DNA of 64,000 nt, taken from contig ML996692.1 of the NCBI GenBank assembly GCA_010356995.1, positions 383,933-447,932 on the forward strand, read 5' to 3'. The DNA comes from Trichodelitschia bisporula (taxonomy: Eukaryota; Ascomycota; Dothideomycetes; Phaeotrichales; Phaeotrichaceae). The notes under the pieces were generated by a model. The model saw nothing but the letters and a program-made list of their open reading frames with translations, made no database searches and was not told the DNA's origin. This document shows, piece by piece, positions 10,123 through 21,605 of the stretch (position 1 is the first letter of the stretch; every line of letters starts with the position of its first letter). A program made the position numbers and the translations under genes.

Positions 10123-12056
10123 ATGAGCGGCATTGAGGTGGCGGGCCTCGTGCTCGGTGCGTTTCCCCTCTTAATAACTGCCTTGGAGCATTATCGTGAA
10201 AGCGCAGAGGTCCTGTCAGATTGGTGGAAGTTCAAGCGCGAGTATCGCAAGTGGAAGGATGAGGTGCGCTTCCATCAACTCGCCTTCGAACAGAACCTCG
10301 AAAAGTACCTATTGCCATTGATTGTCGATGATGATGAGCTTCAGTCTCTCATCTCCGACCCGGGTGGTGAACGATGGAGGCATCCAGAGCTTGAGGAGAG
10401 GTTGAAGACGCGCCTACCTCGCGCTTACGACCTCTACATTTCCACCATCGGAGATATGAACGAAACGATGGTAGAGCTCCAAAAGATGATGGGAGTGGAC
10501 AAAGTTCAGTTGCAGGAAAAGCTCAATGCTGAACGACCGGTACGTTCTTGTGGACGTCTGGGCATAAATTACCTGCCGCTCATGCTTCTCCAGGATTCGC
10601 CCTCCGAGAAGAAAGCCAAAAGCAAGCGCAAAAGACTTCCATCCAAGACCAATTTGGAATATGAGTTCCATCGCTTGAAGGCGAGCTTTGGCAAAGCAGA
10701 ACGAGCGAAGCTCTTTGGCGAAATATCCCATTACAATTTAAGATTGAAAGAACTCTTGGACACCAGCGACGAAATCAGCTCCTTACGTGCAACGAGACGC
10801 AACACGACAAAGGACCTGAGTCTCGTCAAGGGACTATCTACCTTTTGGAGGCATGCGACCAATGTCTTCAGGCTTGTGTATAAGGCGTGGAAGTGCGACT
10901 GTTCATCTCATCATCGCATAAACCTTTTGCTGGAGCATCGAACCACAATATCCGAGATCCGATTCAACTTACTCCTCCTCTATGCCCAAAATCTTCCTGA
11001 GCGCAAAGATGGCTGCTGGAGGTCTCTTGAAGCGCACATAAGTCTCGTCGAGGGTCTTTCCACTTCTATCTCCGAAGTCTCCCTTATAGGTCTGCGTTCC
11101 AAATCGGAGACAACGTTTGAAAGACGTCCACGGTCGAACCTTCGTTCGTACACCAACGAACCTTCCTTCAGCAAGACGTCAACGATGTGAGCCCAGGCCA
11201 CGTTATTTCGTGATGCCGTAAGACTGACAGTAGTAGGATCGACTCTACGGAATTGCCTCCACCAGCAGCAGTCCAGAAGCCATCTGTGGCCTGGGAGATT
11301 ACCCCACCTCCCTCTCGGGGCGCCAGCTTCCTCGAATCTGATGCAAGTGAAATCAGCAACCTTTGCCATTCGATCATGACCTGCGGCACACAAGAAAAGT
11401 GCCTAGGGTTTGTGAGGACGGATGAGCATTGCTACGTGTTGAATCCTGTCGCCATGGGTTCGTCCCCGCTGGACGAGAGCGACGCTGTGACACTAGGAAA
11501 CTTGCTTCGGAAAGACCTCAACTTTAAGCTCACGCGCAAACAGCGCTTCCAAGTTGCACTCACGCTGGCTAGCTCGCAGTTACAGCTGGACTCGACACCC
11601 TGGCTGCAGTCTGGTTGGAGCAAAGACGATATCGTTTTCCTTTGCCAGCCAGAGTCCGCCCGTATCGATGTTGAGCAGCCGTACATTTCCAGGGGTTCGA
11701 ATCTCGTCGCCACTGCCGCAAAGGGGCAGTCTACGGAGAATAGCATCCCCCAGCTGGGAATGATTCTTTTGGAGTTGTGCTTCAATACAGCATTTGAGAA
11801 CCACGAGATCCGCAAGAAGTACCTCTTGCCAAATGGCCAGTCGACTCCGTATATGGACCTCGCTGCGGCACTCGAATGGTGCAACCAGGAGGCGGCAGAA
11901 GAAGCTGGCCCGGATTTTGCGGATGCGGTCAAGTGGTGCCTTGGACAGTTTGGGTCCGCATCTTTGGATGAAACCAAAAGGCAAGAGCTTTATGAGAAAG
12001 TTGTGAAGCCGCTACAGTTCTGCCATAAACAATTCGAAATCAGCAGTCAGATGTGA
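10123..12056 (+). CDS. Fungal HeLo/SesA-like N-domain protein with DUF7580-like C-terminal domain
   Basis: Predicted 609 residues from exons 10123-10539, 10594-11186 and 11237-12056. I chose the ATG at 10123 because MSGIEVAGLVLGAFPLL is the usual start of this family; an in-frame ATG at 10078 would add 15 residues. The N-terminal part is helical and begins with a hydrophobic segment, as in fungal HeLo- or SesA-like death-inducing or signalling domains. The C-terminal third (CLGFVRTDE to the end) matches what I know of the DUF7580 family, and its SIPQLGMILLELC stretch resembles the kinase helix F region, so it may be a degenerate kinase C-lobe. The first intron is 54 nt without a stop, so retention would add 18 residues. 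It is divergent from the pseudokinase megaprotein. Biological role is not known; a non-self-recognition role is inference. Confidence 0.85.
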
Positions 12057-13156
12057 AATAAGACATCTGCCGAAAGTCTAGAAGCAGTTGGAGGTCAAGG
12101 CCGTCAGGACATTGCATACGGAGTACGGCATTGGGCATTGTGAATACAGCATGTTACAGCCGAGGTATGCTATTCCCAAGCCCTGGGGAGTCCTTTGCTG
12201 ATGTAATATGACAGTCAGAGGAGCGCTTGTGTTAATCGGTGGATTTGAGCCTTTGTACAAACAGAAGGCTGTACGACATGGTTACATGCATATTGGGCGC
12301 CAGAGGTGCAGCATGCAGGGCAGAGAGGGGGGGTTAAGCATCTGGCGGGCAAGTCAATAGCATTCGAGAGTTTGGTTCAAATACCCTGGCGGATCATTTG
12401 TCATGAAAAGCAATTGAATATCCCGTTGGGATTCATGTCGGTTATAGATGTGGTAACTCCGCTCTGACTGAAGCCAGAGCGATGGTACGAGTATTGGCCT
12501 CAGGCACCGACATGGAATAGTTGTCCAGGCGTTTATGACGCATATAGGATGGGTTTCGAAGTGATCGATATTTTGACATTTTGAGCCTGGTCACATCCCT
12601 GCTACCTACATGGATACCCCTGCTGTGCCAAGGCTGATAGACCCAGAGACGCCAGTATCTCTCCCAAATCACCCCCATCATGATATACTGCTTCCTAGGC
12701 TTTTATGTAATGATAACGACGTCTATATATCATCTACTAGGTATAATAGATATGTAAGCTCATTTCGGTGACGTTATAGTATCTAAAAGTATGGTAGTTA
12801 TGATAAGCTGCTGCCAAAGTGTTGCCAAAAAGCTCCTTTCTGTGGCATTTGGACATTCGGTGGCAAAGTCACTAGAGCTAAGCCTATTTAAGAAATAAGT
12901 AGGCCCTAAGCGCGCTTGACAGGGGGACCCTGCAAAATGCTGCATTTTAGGGGTCCAAATGCGGCACTTTGCAGAAACGCTTCCGGTATTTTCATTTATG
13001 GATGTCTGACGATGCCTAATTTCTGCCTTAGGCAAGAAAAACTGGTATTTTAGGGTCCAAAATGTTAAATGTCGATCACTTCGAAACCCACCCTAAATTT
13101 TCACAGCTCTTTATAGCCCCGCCATCACCATCAGCAGCAAATCCGATGCTCTAAAA
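12057..13156. other. Intergenic region, AT-richer, with palindromic repeat near its right end
   Basis: No gene is seen. From about 12690 the sequence is richer in A and T than the flanking genes. The palindromic segment at 12923-13058 is listed separately. The last 90 bases are the leader of the TPR gene, with a CTTTATAGCC stretch at about 13110 that might act as a TATA-like element. Confidence 0.45.
12923..13058. repeat. Inverted-repeat element, possible MITE-like relic
   Basis: At 12923-12955 the arms GGACCCTGCAAAATGC and TGCATTTTAGGGGTCC form a near-perfect 16-bp hairpin. A further copy, GGTATTTTAGGGTCC, lies about 95 bp to the right and is inverted relative to the first arm, so the outer arms could be terminal inverted repeats of a roughly 136-bp element. 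I see no clear target-site duplication and no coding capacity. It could equally be a structural hairpin in the TPR gene's upstream region. Confidence 0.4.
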
Positions 13157-16042
13157 ATGTCCGACCCACTACTCCAATACTTTAGAAAGGCCCTCCCGGA
13201 AGAACTCGCCGGCCTCTTGGGATCTCAGGTCAACCGTGTTGAAACGGCGCAGTTCCGCGATATCCTCGAAGAACCGTTGGTCCGCGTGCTTCTTGGCCAC
13301 GAACACAACAGTGAGACACAGAATGTCCAGCTCAAAGATTTTTCATGCTGGAGCGACTACATCTTTCACCGGCTAGGCCTCTTGCTAGGCAATAGACAGG
13401 AAAATGCCCCAGCTACGTCTGAAGATACTCCCGCTTACAGACAACATCTCTTTTTCCTTGTTGCTCTCGCAAGTCTAGGAGCATTCTTGCAGAGCAACGT
13501 TACCGGACCGCCCCTACCCTTTTCTTCCGCCAAAGTTCTTCTGCCTGAAGCGATCAACTCTGACTCTGCATCTCTTGCTGCTGTTCGTCTGGCCTTGGCC
13601 CTGTCTTTAACAGTGGACGGTGAAGCTGCTTACAAGCTCACCCCAAACCTTGAGCTGCTTTGCCTTGCGGACACCATCTTAACCTCCCCACCGATTTCAA
13701 AGCACATCAAACCTGCAAAATGGGCCCGGATAAGGGTGAACTTCATTCATCAGCGGCTCCTTTCCGCAAATGCACCAACATTGCAGCAGTCCGTTTACGA
13801 TGGGCTGAAGGACGTGGAAGCTCTCATATCAGATTCAGATCCCGAATCAGATCTCGTCGTGTCCTTTCTTCTTGAACGGGCCACCATTCACACTCACCAC
13901 GGATTTGACAAGCTTGCTCGGGAGGACCTCGAAAAAGCTGCGAAGCTAAGACACTTTGAGTTTGCGTTGACTGGCCTTCTGGGGAAGAGGACTCGCTATC
14001 AACAAAAAGATATCAGTCAGCTCGTGGTGCTAGCCCGCAGTGCCGATTCGTCTATCACAACATTAAACGGCGACGGCGAGGCCAGAGTCGTTGAGTCCGC
14101 TGATGTCTCACTCACTTCCACTCAGCCCAAGGCCTTGGACCTGAACGACGATACCTTGCTCGAGTCGATATCGTTCTCAGAGCGGCCAAAGCTATCAACA
14201 GACATCCAGGACGAGACGTCACTCCCCCCCAGTTTGGCGTCCATCGATCCCGAAAACCAGCCACAGCTTCACCCACTCGACTCCATCATCCTCCTCTCCC
14301 TTGCCTCCTCAATCACCAACACAGCACCTGAAAACGGCCTCACGCGCGAAGAAACACTTCCCTACGCCACGCGAGTCCTGGAAGGAGGCAGCTCGAACTG
14401 GCAGGTATACTCCCAAGCCCTGCTCATCCGCAGCAGAATCGAGGGCTACAAGTCCCGTACCATCGAACGCGGGCTCCTGCAGCTGCAAGCCATCGTCGAC
14501 CAAGTCATCGCCGAAACAACTTCCCTGGACGATAACGCTCCCGCTCCATCAACGTTCCTACCCCGTCCTAAGGACTCCGAGTCAGCCCCCGCCGACATCC
14601 GCCTCCTCTACATCTACGCCCTCGCCTCCCCCACTCGCTGGGGTCTCGAAGCCGAACTCGCCGCCAAATGGGTCAGTCTCGGCGGCCTCCGTTCCGCCCT
14701 CGAAATCTACGAGCGCCTGCAAATGTGGGCCGAGGCGGCGCTGTGTCTCGCCGCCACAGAGCGCGAAGACAAGGCCCGGCGCATGGTGCGCAGGCAACTC
14801 TTTCATCCTACCGCCGGTCCCGATGCCGTCGTGGATCCGGATTCCGAAGCCTGGACTGGTCCGCCGCGCGAGCCCGCACCCGCGGAAGCTCCGCGCCTTT
14901 ACTGCATCCTTGGGGATATGGACAAGGACCCGGAGATGTACGAGACGGCGTGGCGGGTGTCAAACCAGCGGTACGCGCGGGCACAGCGCTCCCTGGCGCG
15001 GTACTGGTATGAAAAGCGCGATCATGCGAAGGCATCTCTTGCGTATTCGCGCGCTCTGAAGGTGCAGCAACTGGATCATTCAACATGGTTTGCGTATGGC
15101 TGCGTGCTGCTTGAACTAGGAAAGTTTAAGCGCGCGGCCGAAGCTTTTTCGCGGGCCGTCCAGCTAGATGACGGAGATGCGGAGTCATGGAGCAACCTTG
15201 CGGCCGCGCTGCTGCATCAGGGGCCCCAGAATACAGCGGAAACCAAAGACGAACCCCTAAACGACACCCTAGACGAGGAATCCGCACCCACTACCCCCAC
15301 GAACCCGCAGAAATACAAAATTGACGCTCTCAAAGCCCTCAAGCACGCCTCCCGCCTCAAACACGACAGCTACCGCATCTGGGACAACGTGCTCACAGTC
15401 GCCGCCTCCCTCGACCCACCCTCCTGGTCTGATATCGTGACCGCGCAAAGGCGCATCATAGACCTGCGCGGCGCAACCGACGGTGAGAAGTGTATTGACG
15501 TCCGCATCGTCGCCGCCACGCTCAACCACGTCGCCAGCCTCGTCGCCGACACACCCCCTCCTGCCGAAACCGAAGCCGACGCCGACGGGCCTGCAGACCC
15601 GCTTAATAGGCCTGGGCTCCCGCGCATGCTGGTCCAGATGTTCACGGCTATTACGCCGCTGATCACTGCCTCGGCGCCGCTGTGGCATCTTGTTGCGCGG
15701 CTGGCACGGCTGAGGAATAGGCCGGGCGCGGCGCTGGTGGCGGAGGAGAAGGCGTGGCGCGCGGTGGTTAATCAGCCGGGGTGGGAGCATGCGGTTGATG
15801 AGGGGACGTGGAAGGGGGTTGTGAATGAGACGCTACGGTTGGTGGAGGCGTATCGTGGATTAGGGCCCTTGGAGCGGACGGAGGGGCTGGGTGCGGGGGC
15901 GGGGGAGCTCGTGTGTAAGGAGTGGCGGTTTAAGGCGCGGAGTGCGGTGCGGAGTGTGCTTGGGCGTGCGAAGGTGGGGGTTTGGGAGGGAAGTGAGGGG
16001 TGGGAGGGGTTGCAGGAGGGGATGGAGGCGCTGAAGGGGTAG
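13157..16042 (+). CDS. EMW1: TPR protein of the Emw1/TTC27 family
   Basis: Single-exon gene of 961 residues. Tetratricopeptide repeats cluster at about residues 600-760; the clearest is WFAYGCVLLELGKFKRAAEA, followed by DAESWSNLAAALL and, after an insert, ALKALKHASRLKHDSYRIW. This arrangement, with a long helical N-terminal half and TPRs near the C-terminus, is that of yeast Emw1 and animal TTC27. Yeast Emw1 is essential and linked to cell-wall integrity; TTC27 has been tied to assembly of large complexes. An acidic, low-complexity insert (about 700-720) separates two TPRs. The start fits a good context (aaaATGTCC). The last 300 bases become very G-rich on this strand. It ends 195 bp from the convergent glycine-rich gene. 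Confidence 0.88.
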   Translation: MSDPLLQYFRKALPEELAGLLGSQVNRVETAQFRDILEEPLVRVLLGHEHNSETQNVQLKDFSCWSDYIFHRLGLLLGNRQENAPATSEDTPAYRQHLFFLVALASLGAFLQSNVTGPPLPFSSAKVLLPEAINSDSASLAAVRLALALSLTVDGEAAYKLTPNLELLCLADTILTSPPISKHIKPAKWARIRVNFIHQRLLSANAPTLQQSVYDGLKDVEALISDSDPESDLVVSFLLERATIHTHHGFDKLAREDLEKAAKLRHFEFALTGLLGKRTRYQQKDISQLVVLARSADSSITTLNGDGEARVVESADVSLTSTQPKALDLNDDTLLESISFSERPKLSTDIQDETSLPPSLASIDPENQPQLHPLDSIILLSLASSITNTAPENGLTREETLPYATRVLEGGSSNWQVYSQALLIRSRIEGYKSRTIERGLLQLQAIVDQVIAETTSLDDNAPAPSTFLPRPKDSESAPADIRLLYIYALASPTRWGLEAELAAKWVSLGGLRSALEIYERLQMWAEAALCLAATEREDKARRMVRRQLFHPTAGPDAVVDPDSEAWTGPPREPAPAEAPRLYCILGDMDKDPEMYETAWRVSNQRYARAQRSLARYWYEKRDHAKASLAYSRALKVQQLDHSTWFAYGCVLLELGKFKRAAEAFSRAVQLDDGDAESWSNLAAALLHQGPQNTAETKDEPLNDTLDEESAPTTPTNPQKYKIDALKALKHASRLKHDSYRIWDNVLTVAASLDPPSWSDIVTAQRRIIDLRGATDGEKCIDVRIVAATLNHVASLVADTPPPAETEADADGPADPLNRPGLPRMLVQMFTAITPLITASAPLWHLVARLARLRNRPGAALVAEEKAWRAVVNQPGWEHAVDEGTWKGVVNETLRLVEAYRGLGPLERTEGLGAGAGELVCKEWRFKARSAVRSVLGRAKVGVWEGSEGWEGLQEGMEALKG

Positions 16043-16236
16043 ACGAGTGAAGCCACCCAGGTATGATACTTCATTCTAACAAGAATACAATTAGGCATTC
16101 GAACGTCTCCATATCAGCACAAGAGAGTCATAACCTGCCGCCCAATGTTCCCATCGGGATCCCAAAGACTAAGGAGGTACAAGAGCGCAAGGAAAAGAGG
16201 ATAAGAGCCACCCGGCCAGCCATCCCTGCTGCCGTT

Positions 16237-17053
16237 CTAGTCCGAGTCCGAACTCGAACTGCTGCTGCTCTTCCCACCCCGACTCCGGCTCCGGTGCTTA
16301 TGCTTCTTGCCATGGCCCGACGCAGCATACAACCCGCCCACCGCCGCCCCCGCAGGCCCATACGAATGACTGCTATGACTCCCATGATGGCTCCCCCCGT
16401 GGCTACTCCCCGCATACGAGCTCCCATACGCCAAGCCATCATCATTCTTCTTATCCTTCTTCTTCTTCTTCCTACATCCACGATTAGCCCCGCCCAACAC
16501 TACTCCGCACGCAGGAAGACTCACTTATCCCCACCCAAAAAATTCGCCGCAATCGCGCCGCCTATCGCACCCAACCCCCCATGCCCAACCTGATGTCCGA
16601 GAAACCCGCCCCCGGCGGCACCAAGGATCGTCTTCCCGAGCCCGCGCTCGCCGTCCACAGGCTGCCCATCGGGCCCGAGCGCGGGCGGCCCGCCGTACCC
16701 GCTGTCTGGCGGCGGGGCGCCGTAGCCCTGGCCCTGGCCTTGTGGGTGTTGGCCATAGCCGGGCGACGGGCCGCGGCCGTCGTCGTAGCCGCCTTGGTGG
16801 GGGGGGGCGCCGTAGGGCGCGCCTTGCTGGGGGGTGTGGGACTGGAGGGGTTAGTCTTGGGTTAAGGGAGTGAGGCTGGGAGGGGTACCTGTTGCGGGGG
16901 GTACGGTGAGCCGCCCCCGTAGGTGCCGCCGGGGTTCTGGGGGGGGTATTGCTGGTGTTGCTGGTCGCTGCCGTAGCTCTGCTGGCCGCCGTAGGAGGGG
17001 GGTTGGTGGCCGCCGCCGCCGCCGCTGCTGCTGTAGTACTCGTTGGAAGCCAT
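16237..17053 (-). CDS. Gly/Gln/Tyr-rich protein with glycine-zipper core and charged His/Ser tail
   Basis: Predicted 233 residues from exons 17053-16889, 16826-16525 and 16471-16237, all joined in phase at GT-AG introns with CTAAC/CTAAT branch points. Residues 1-125 are a low-complexity Gly-Gln-Pro-Tyr region. A glycine-zipper-like core follows ([17 protein letters not shown] to NFLGG), a pattern that can insert in or associate with membranes. The rest is a polylysine run, a His/Gly/Ser region and a [10 protein letters not shown] plus serine tail. Many ascomycetes carry short proteins of this composition with unknown function. Low-complexity sequence makes homology weak, but the consistent frame over three exons argues it is real. 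It converges on the TPR gene. Confidence 0.75.
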
Positions 17054-18032
17054 AGGCGTGATATGAAGGAGGTAAGTTTGCGTAGGTTGATGCGATTCGG
17101 CCTCCGTTCCGGGTAGTTGTGTAGTGTCGAACAAAGTAGTACAGTAAAAGCCTCAGTCGTCTCTTCCCAAAGCGTCCACTGAGCCTTCCTCAGATCGAGA
17201 GGGGAAACAAAGCCTTAAATACCACTCGCGATCCCAGGCCCATCATCCCAACACTCCCCAGCCCTGATCCACCCGCCCATCACCAGCTGAGCACCCCCGC
17301 TTCATCAGCACCACTGGCAACCCCTCACCAGGCCCTTCCCCTCCCTCGCCAAGCCATATCGAGTCCTGACTGGTGCCCCTCACCGATCAAGGGCCTTCTT
17401 CACCGGGGGCAGTGCCCGCAGTGCAGCGCCGGCGCCGCCGTCTCCGTTGATCTCCCCTGCAGACTCACTGCGAGCGAAGCAAGCAGCACGCAAAGAAGCC
17501 TGCAAAGCAGCCATGCACTGCACCACCCCACCTGCTGACCCCGCGCCCCACGCCCATCGCGACATCCCGTATCCATCCCCATTCGTGCCTAAATCTCCTC
17601 ACGCCTGTCGTCCCACGCTCCTGCAGCCTTCAGCTCCTCCCCCCATGTGCAGTTGTGCATCGCGCATTGCATATCTTCGGCGCAACCGCGTCCCGGACCC
17701 GTTCTAGCCCCGCTCGACAGAACCCCGCGATGACGCCACTTACTTAGAAAGTCGTTACCTGCGGCGGGGCTGTGCAGGCTGGGCAGCCATCCCGTGCTCT
17801 GGGGCCGGGTGGCGGGCGGGTGGTTCCGGTCCGGGCGTGCCGGTGCCAAGATCGGGCGCCCGCGCCGGAGGAGAGTCGGCGGACGGGGGAGGGTCGGGTT
17901 GAGAACACATGTCGTGATGATGGAGCTTCATGGTGTTTCGTGTTGTATACATTTTCCACATCCAGTGCCCAGGACCAATCTAGTCCAACCGTTCCCACGA
18001 GTCCCATGTCCAACGCCTTAATGCACCCAGGT
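17054..18032. other. Intergenic region, GC-rich
   Basis: Holds the upstream region of the glycine-rich gene and the 3' flank of uvsD. Several open frames on both strands reflect the high GC content; none shows a domain, a good start context or splice support. No RNA gene is recognised. Confidence 0.45.
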
Positions 18033-20349
18033 CTACTCCTCCATAACCGCACTGGGGAACATCTTAAGCAACTGCTCCCCCTCGTCGGGACTCAAATACT
18101 CATCCAACAAGTGATGCGCCGCATCCATAACCCCCTCCTGCAGCCCTTCTTCCGCCGCCACCCTCTCCGCAAACGCAACCCGCGTGAGCGTCATAACATG
18201 CATGTGCATCCCGCCCTGCACTGTCGCCAGCCGCGCCCTTACCTCATCCACACTCAAGTAGCGCACGATAACATGGTGCACGACGCGCATGGCCGTGTTG
18301 ACGCTCGCGATCCGCACGTCGTGGAAGCCAGGCGCGAAGGAATATAGCGCCCCGACTACCTCGTGCAAGAAGCGGAATAACCGGCCGAGGGCGTACCGGT
18401 GGGAGGCGAGTGCCCGCCCGCCGTCTTCGGGTACGCACAAAGCGGCGAGGAGATGCACGACTGCGAGGCGCATGCTGAGCAGCGCGCTTTCCATGGTTAC
18501 GACTGGGGATGGGTCTTTGGGGTCTAGCGGCGGGGGCGCGGGCCGCTCGAAAAGGAGCTGTGTGAGCCGGTCTATTGTGTCTGTCTCGCGGCGGGATTGG
18601 CGGTCTGGTCCGTCGTCGTCGGGGCCGATGACAGCGCCGAAGGAGGTGCCTAAGATGGAAAGGTGGAGGAGTTTGAGCATAGCCATGATTTGAGAGATGG
18701 GTTGGGCCTTCATGAGCATCAGGAGGATGAAGTCGAATTTCATGTGTATCCAAAAGAGAATTTCTGCTTCGGGAGAGCGCGAGGCAGATTGGGCGACGCC
18801 GTGGAGAACGTCGAGGCACTGCAGGACGTCGATGTTTTTGGATAGGTCGTCTGCCGGCGGAATAGGAGTTTTGTCTTCTAGGGAGGCGCGGGCCACGGGG
18901 ATGGCCACAATATCGGCCGTTGCGATGGCTAAGGGAACGACGTCCTCAATGAGAGAGCGTGCAAAGGCGAAGGGCTCCGAGTCGATCACGTATTGCAAAA
19001 TGCCGATGATGACTTTGATGGGTTCATGCTTCCAAAGTCAGCGGAGAACCCGGCGTTTAAGCTAACTTACACATGGAAAGTTAAGACACTTCTTCCACTG
19101 CTCGATCAGAACTTTACAAAATCGTGTTTGCATGCTCCTGTCGACTTGATCATCGCTATAAACGTCTCGCAAAAAGCCGTCATAGACCGATGTAGAAAGC
19201 GGATAATCACTCCAAGGGACTGTGAGCTTCGCCAAAACTTCAAATACCCGTCCATTCGGGAGGGAGTGATTGAGCAAACGCTGAAGAAAGCTGAGGGTAT
19301 CCCTCTTTTCTGACAGCTCATGCAGCAGCTCCTTTCCAACGATGTCACCGACTGGTGTCTCAACCTGGGGCGGTGCACTCTGGTCGGGCTGACTCAATCG
19401 CAGAGGAAGCGCTTTTTGGGGACTCTCATCCTTACCACGCTTCCTCTTCCCTTTCGGAGTTAGCATTCGGGATTTCTCTTTCGCCCGCGATGGAGATAGC
19501 ATTATCATGTCATCATCAAATCCATCCCGGAACGGCTGAACTCTGCTTTTCCTGGGCGTCACAGCCGGGCTGCCTCCTCCCTTTTCCGCAGGGAAGCTTT
19601 TCTGGCGCACCTTGCCCTTATCCCGCGCAAAATCGTGTTCCAGAAATTGGTTGTCGGTAGCCACCCGCTCAGCATCTGCTTTGGCAGTCTCAAGGGCGGC
19701 CTTCAGTTTCTCCACCTCGCTAAGATGCCTTTGCTTCTGCACGGCCATCTCTCGCTCGTGGACTTGCGGTATGGTTTCGAGCCGCTTCCGCAGGATTGCT
19801 GCTTCTCCGGCCTTGGACTGCGCTGTTCTTGTGGCCTCATCGGCTTTCTTTTGGGCATCTTGTAAGGCAGCTTCGAGCTAGATGTATTAGACCAACTCAA
19901 TGAAAAGTACGCAACCTTACCTGTTGTATGCGCGCTTCGTGATCATCGAGCTCGCTCTTGACTACAACAGCGCTCCCATCTGGCTGCTCGCCATGATTGC
20001 CCGGCACATTGTAGTTCTGCTGCTCCCTCCTATTCTGCAAGACCGGACCCCGATTGGGTGGTACATATTGTCCCTGCACAGCCAGCGGCTGCGCAGTGAG
20101 GTCTATGATGTCTTCCCGGCCGTAGGAATGCGTGCGCGCGGGACCGGGGTGGTCAAATGTCTGGGGTGCGCGCTGGACCACGGGCACTGGGGCCCTTTGC
20201 GGTAGTTGGGAAGCATTATGGCGCGTTGAGGCGCTACGGACGCGCTGAGTGGAGAGCAAAGCATTGCGTTCGAGCTCGGCGAGAGTGCTAGCGGGGAGGT
20301 CGTCGAGGTCGTCTTCGAAGCCAAACTCTTCATCGTCTTCGTCTGCCAT
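18033..20349 (-). CDS. uvsD: UvsD/Rad26-like ATRIP homologue, DNA-damage checkpoint
   Basis: Predicted 743 residues from exons 20349-19921, 19877-19071 and 19028-18033, joined in phase. ATRIP proteins bind RPA-coated single-stranded DNA and recruit the ATR kinase (UvsB in Aspergillus). The N-terminus is the acidic EEFGFEDDLDDLP block with ELERNALLSTQR, typical of fungal UvsD/Rad26. A basic coiled coil follows at about residues 140-220, bridging exons 1 and 2, then a KGKRKRGKDE nuclear-type basic patch, and a helical C-terminal half. The intron 19029-19070 has a CTGAC branch point 8 nt before its AG; with it the product reads NFPC-HEPIKVIIG. The neighbour upstream is divergent CDS1. Confidence 0.87.
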
Positions 20350-21605
20350 GCCATTTGGCTTGAATCATCAGGCTAGTGAGGCTGAGACTGAGCTGATTGC
20401 GGTTTTGGGAGGAAAAATACTTGGAATTGCGGGTTGAGTGTTTACCGCTGAGGATGGGGACGTTGAGTATCAAACGCCAAGATTTCGACAAACAGTTCGG
20501 ACCATTCATCTCAGATGCTCTCGCCAGCGCTGCGTCACCAGGCAAGAGCTGCTCTTTTGCTACACCATCCTTGCCATCACATCCCGAATCACGGGAATGG
20601 ACTAGGTGCCCCAAAAATAGAGAAAAAAGGGGAAGGTCCATTTGCACGGTTGGATGGAGCTTTCCCGCTTTATCTTCGCACGTTGGAGTTGCAAATCCTA
20701 TGAGATTCGCTCAAGATCCGGAGGCAATCACGGCAACATCAGTCATCATGCGGAGCGGGACATCAATGGCAAAATGCCACCAGATACTCCGTAGACGATT
20801 TGGGGACTGGCTGGTCAGCTTCTGTTCGTGGCTAAGGCACATAGCTGTCGACTTTCCGGATACCACGGCTTGATTTGGCAGTTGGCAGGCACTAGTTTTG
20901 GCGGAGAAGAGATAGAGTGCTCCGGCATTCGTATGTAGAAGAGACGAAAGCAGCTTCTGCGGAGATTCAAGACGAGGAGCCCGGAGATAGGGAAAAGCAA
21001 GCCGTTCGTCTTTTGCCAGCGTACCATGGTATGCCTTCGTATGCTATCAGCTCTGCTAAGTTGCCTGGTGCCAGCATCACACTCGGACGTTCGTTTCGTC
21101 CGACTCCCAATATCACAAGCACAGCCTACACGCCAAGGCCATGGGGCATTTGCAGAGAGAGGGCTGGAGGGATGGAAGGTGGAGAGTTGACGTATTTGAC
21201 GAGCGCAAACTGTTCATGCCCGGCCCTGGGGACCAGTCTAGTGAGGAAACACTTGAAAGTAGCCTCTCTTCCCCTCTTTTCCCGCCTTTATTCTCACCCA
21301 TACTCATCCCCAAACCCCCACGCTACCAAACCTCTTCGTAAACCAACCCTCTGTTCACTGCCACGCGTGGGCTCTTCTTCCGTCGTCATCCCCCTCCCGA
21401 TTCCCGGACGCCTGAAGCCTCTAGCCCTAAGCCCCAAGACAAACTTCACTCCGCAGTGCCGCACAGAGCAACGCAGGGGGGCTTCCAACCTTACGTACTT
21501 CCAAGCAGCTCAACACTCTCCTAGCTGCAAATACACTGTCTCTTTGACCACACTCATTCTCTGGTTTTCTGGCATAGCAAAGGCGCATTCGGGGAAGTGG
21601 ACATC
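20350..21605. promoter_or_regulatory. Shared upstream region of uvsD and CDS1
   Basis: A 1.26-kb divergent intergenic region. Long open frames on the plus strand (about 20397-20873 and 20917-21819) lack recognisable domains; the second overlaps the CDS1 start in another frame. The 250 bases before CDS1 are C/T-rich, as in many fungal leaders. No specific site can be named. Confidence 0.4.

Noticed and set aside
12360-12400. GGTTCAAATACCC resembles a tRNA B box
   Set aside because: No A box or cloverleaf can be drawn in the flanking 90 bases.
17772-18347. Plus-strand frame antisense to the end of uvsD
   Set aside because: Overlaps conserved uvsD coding sequence; a shadow frame.
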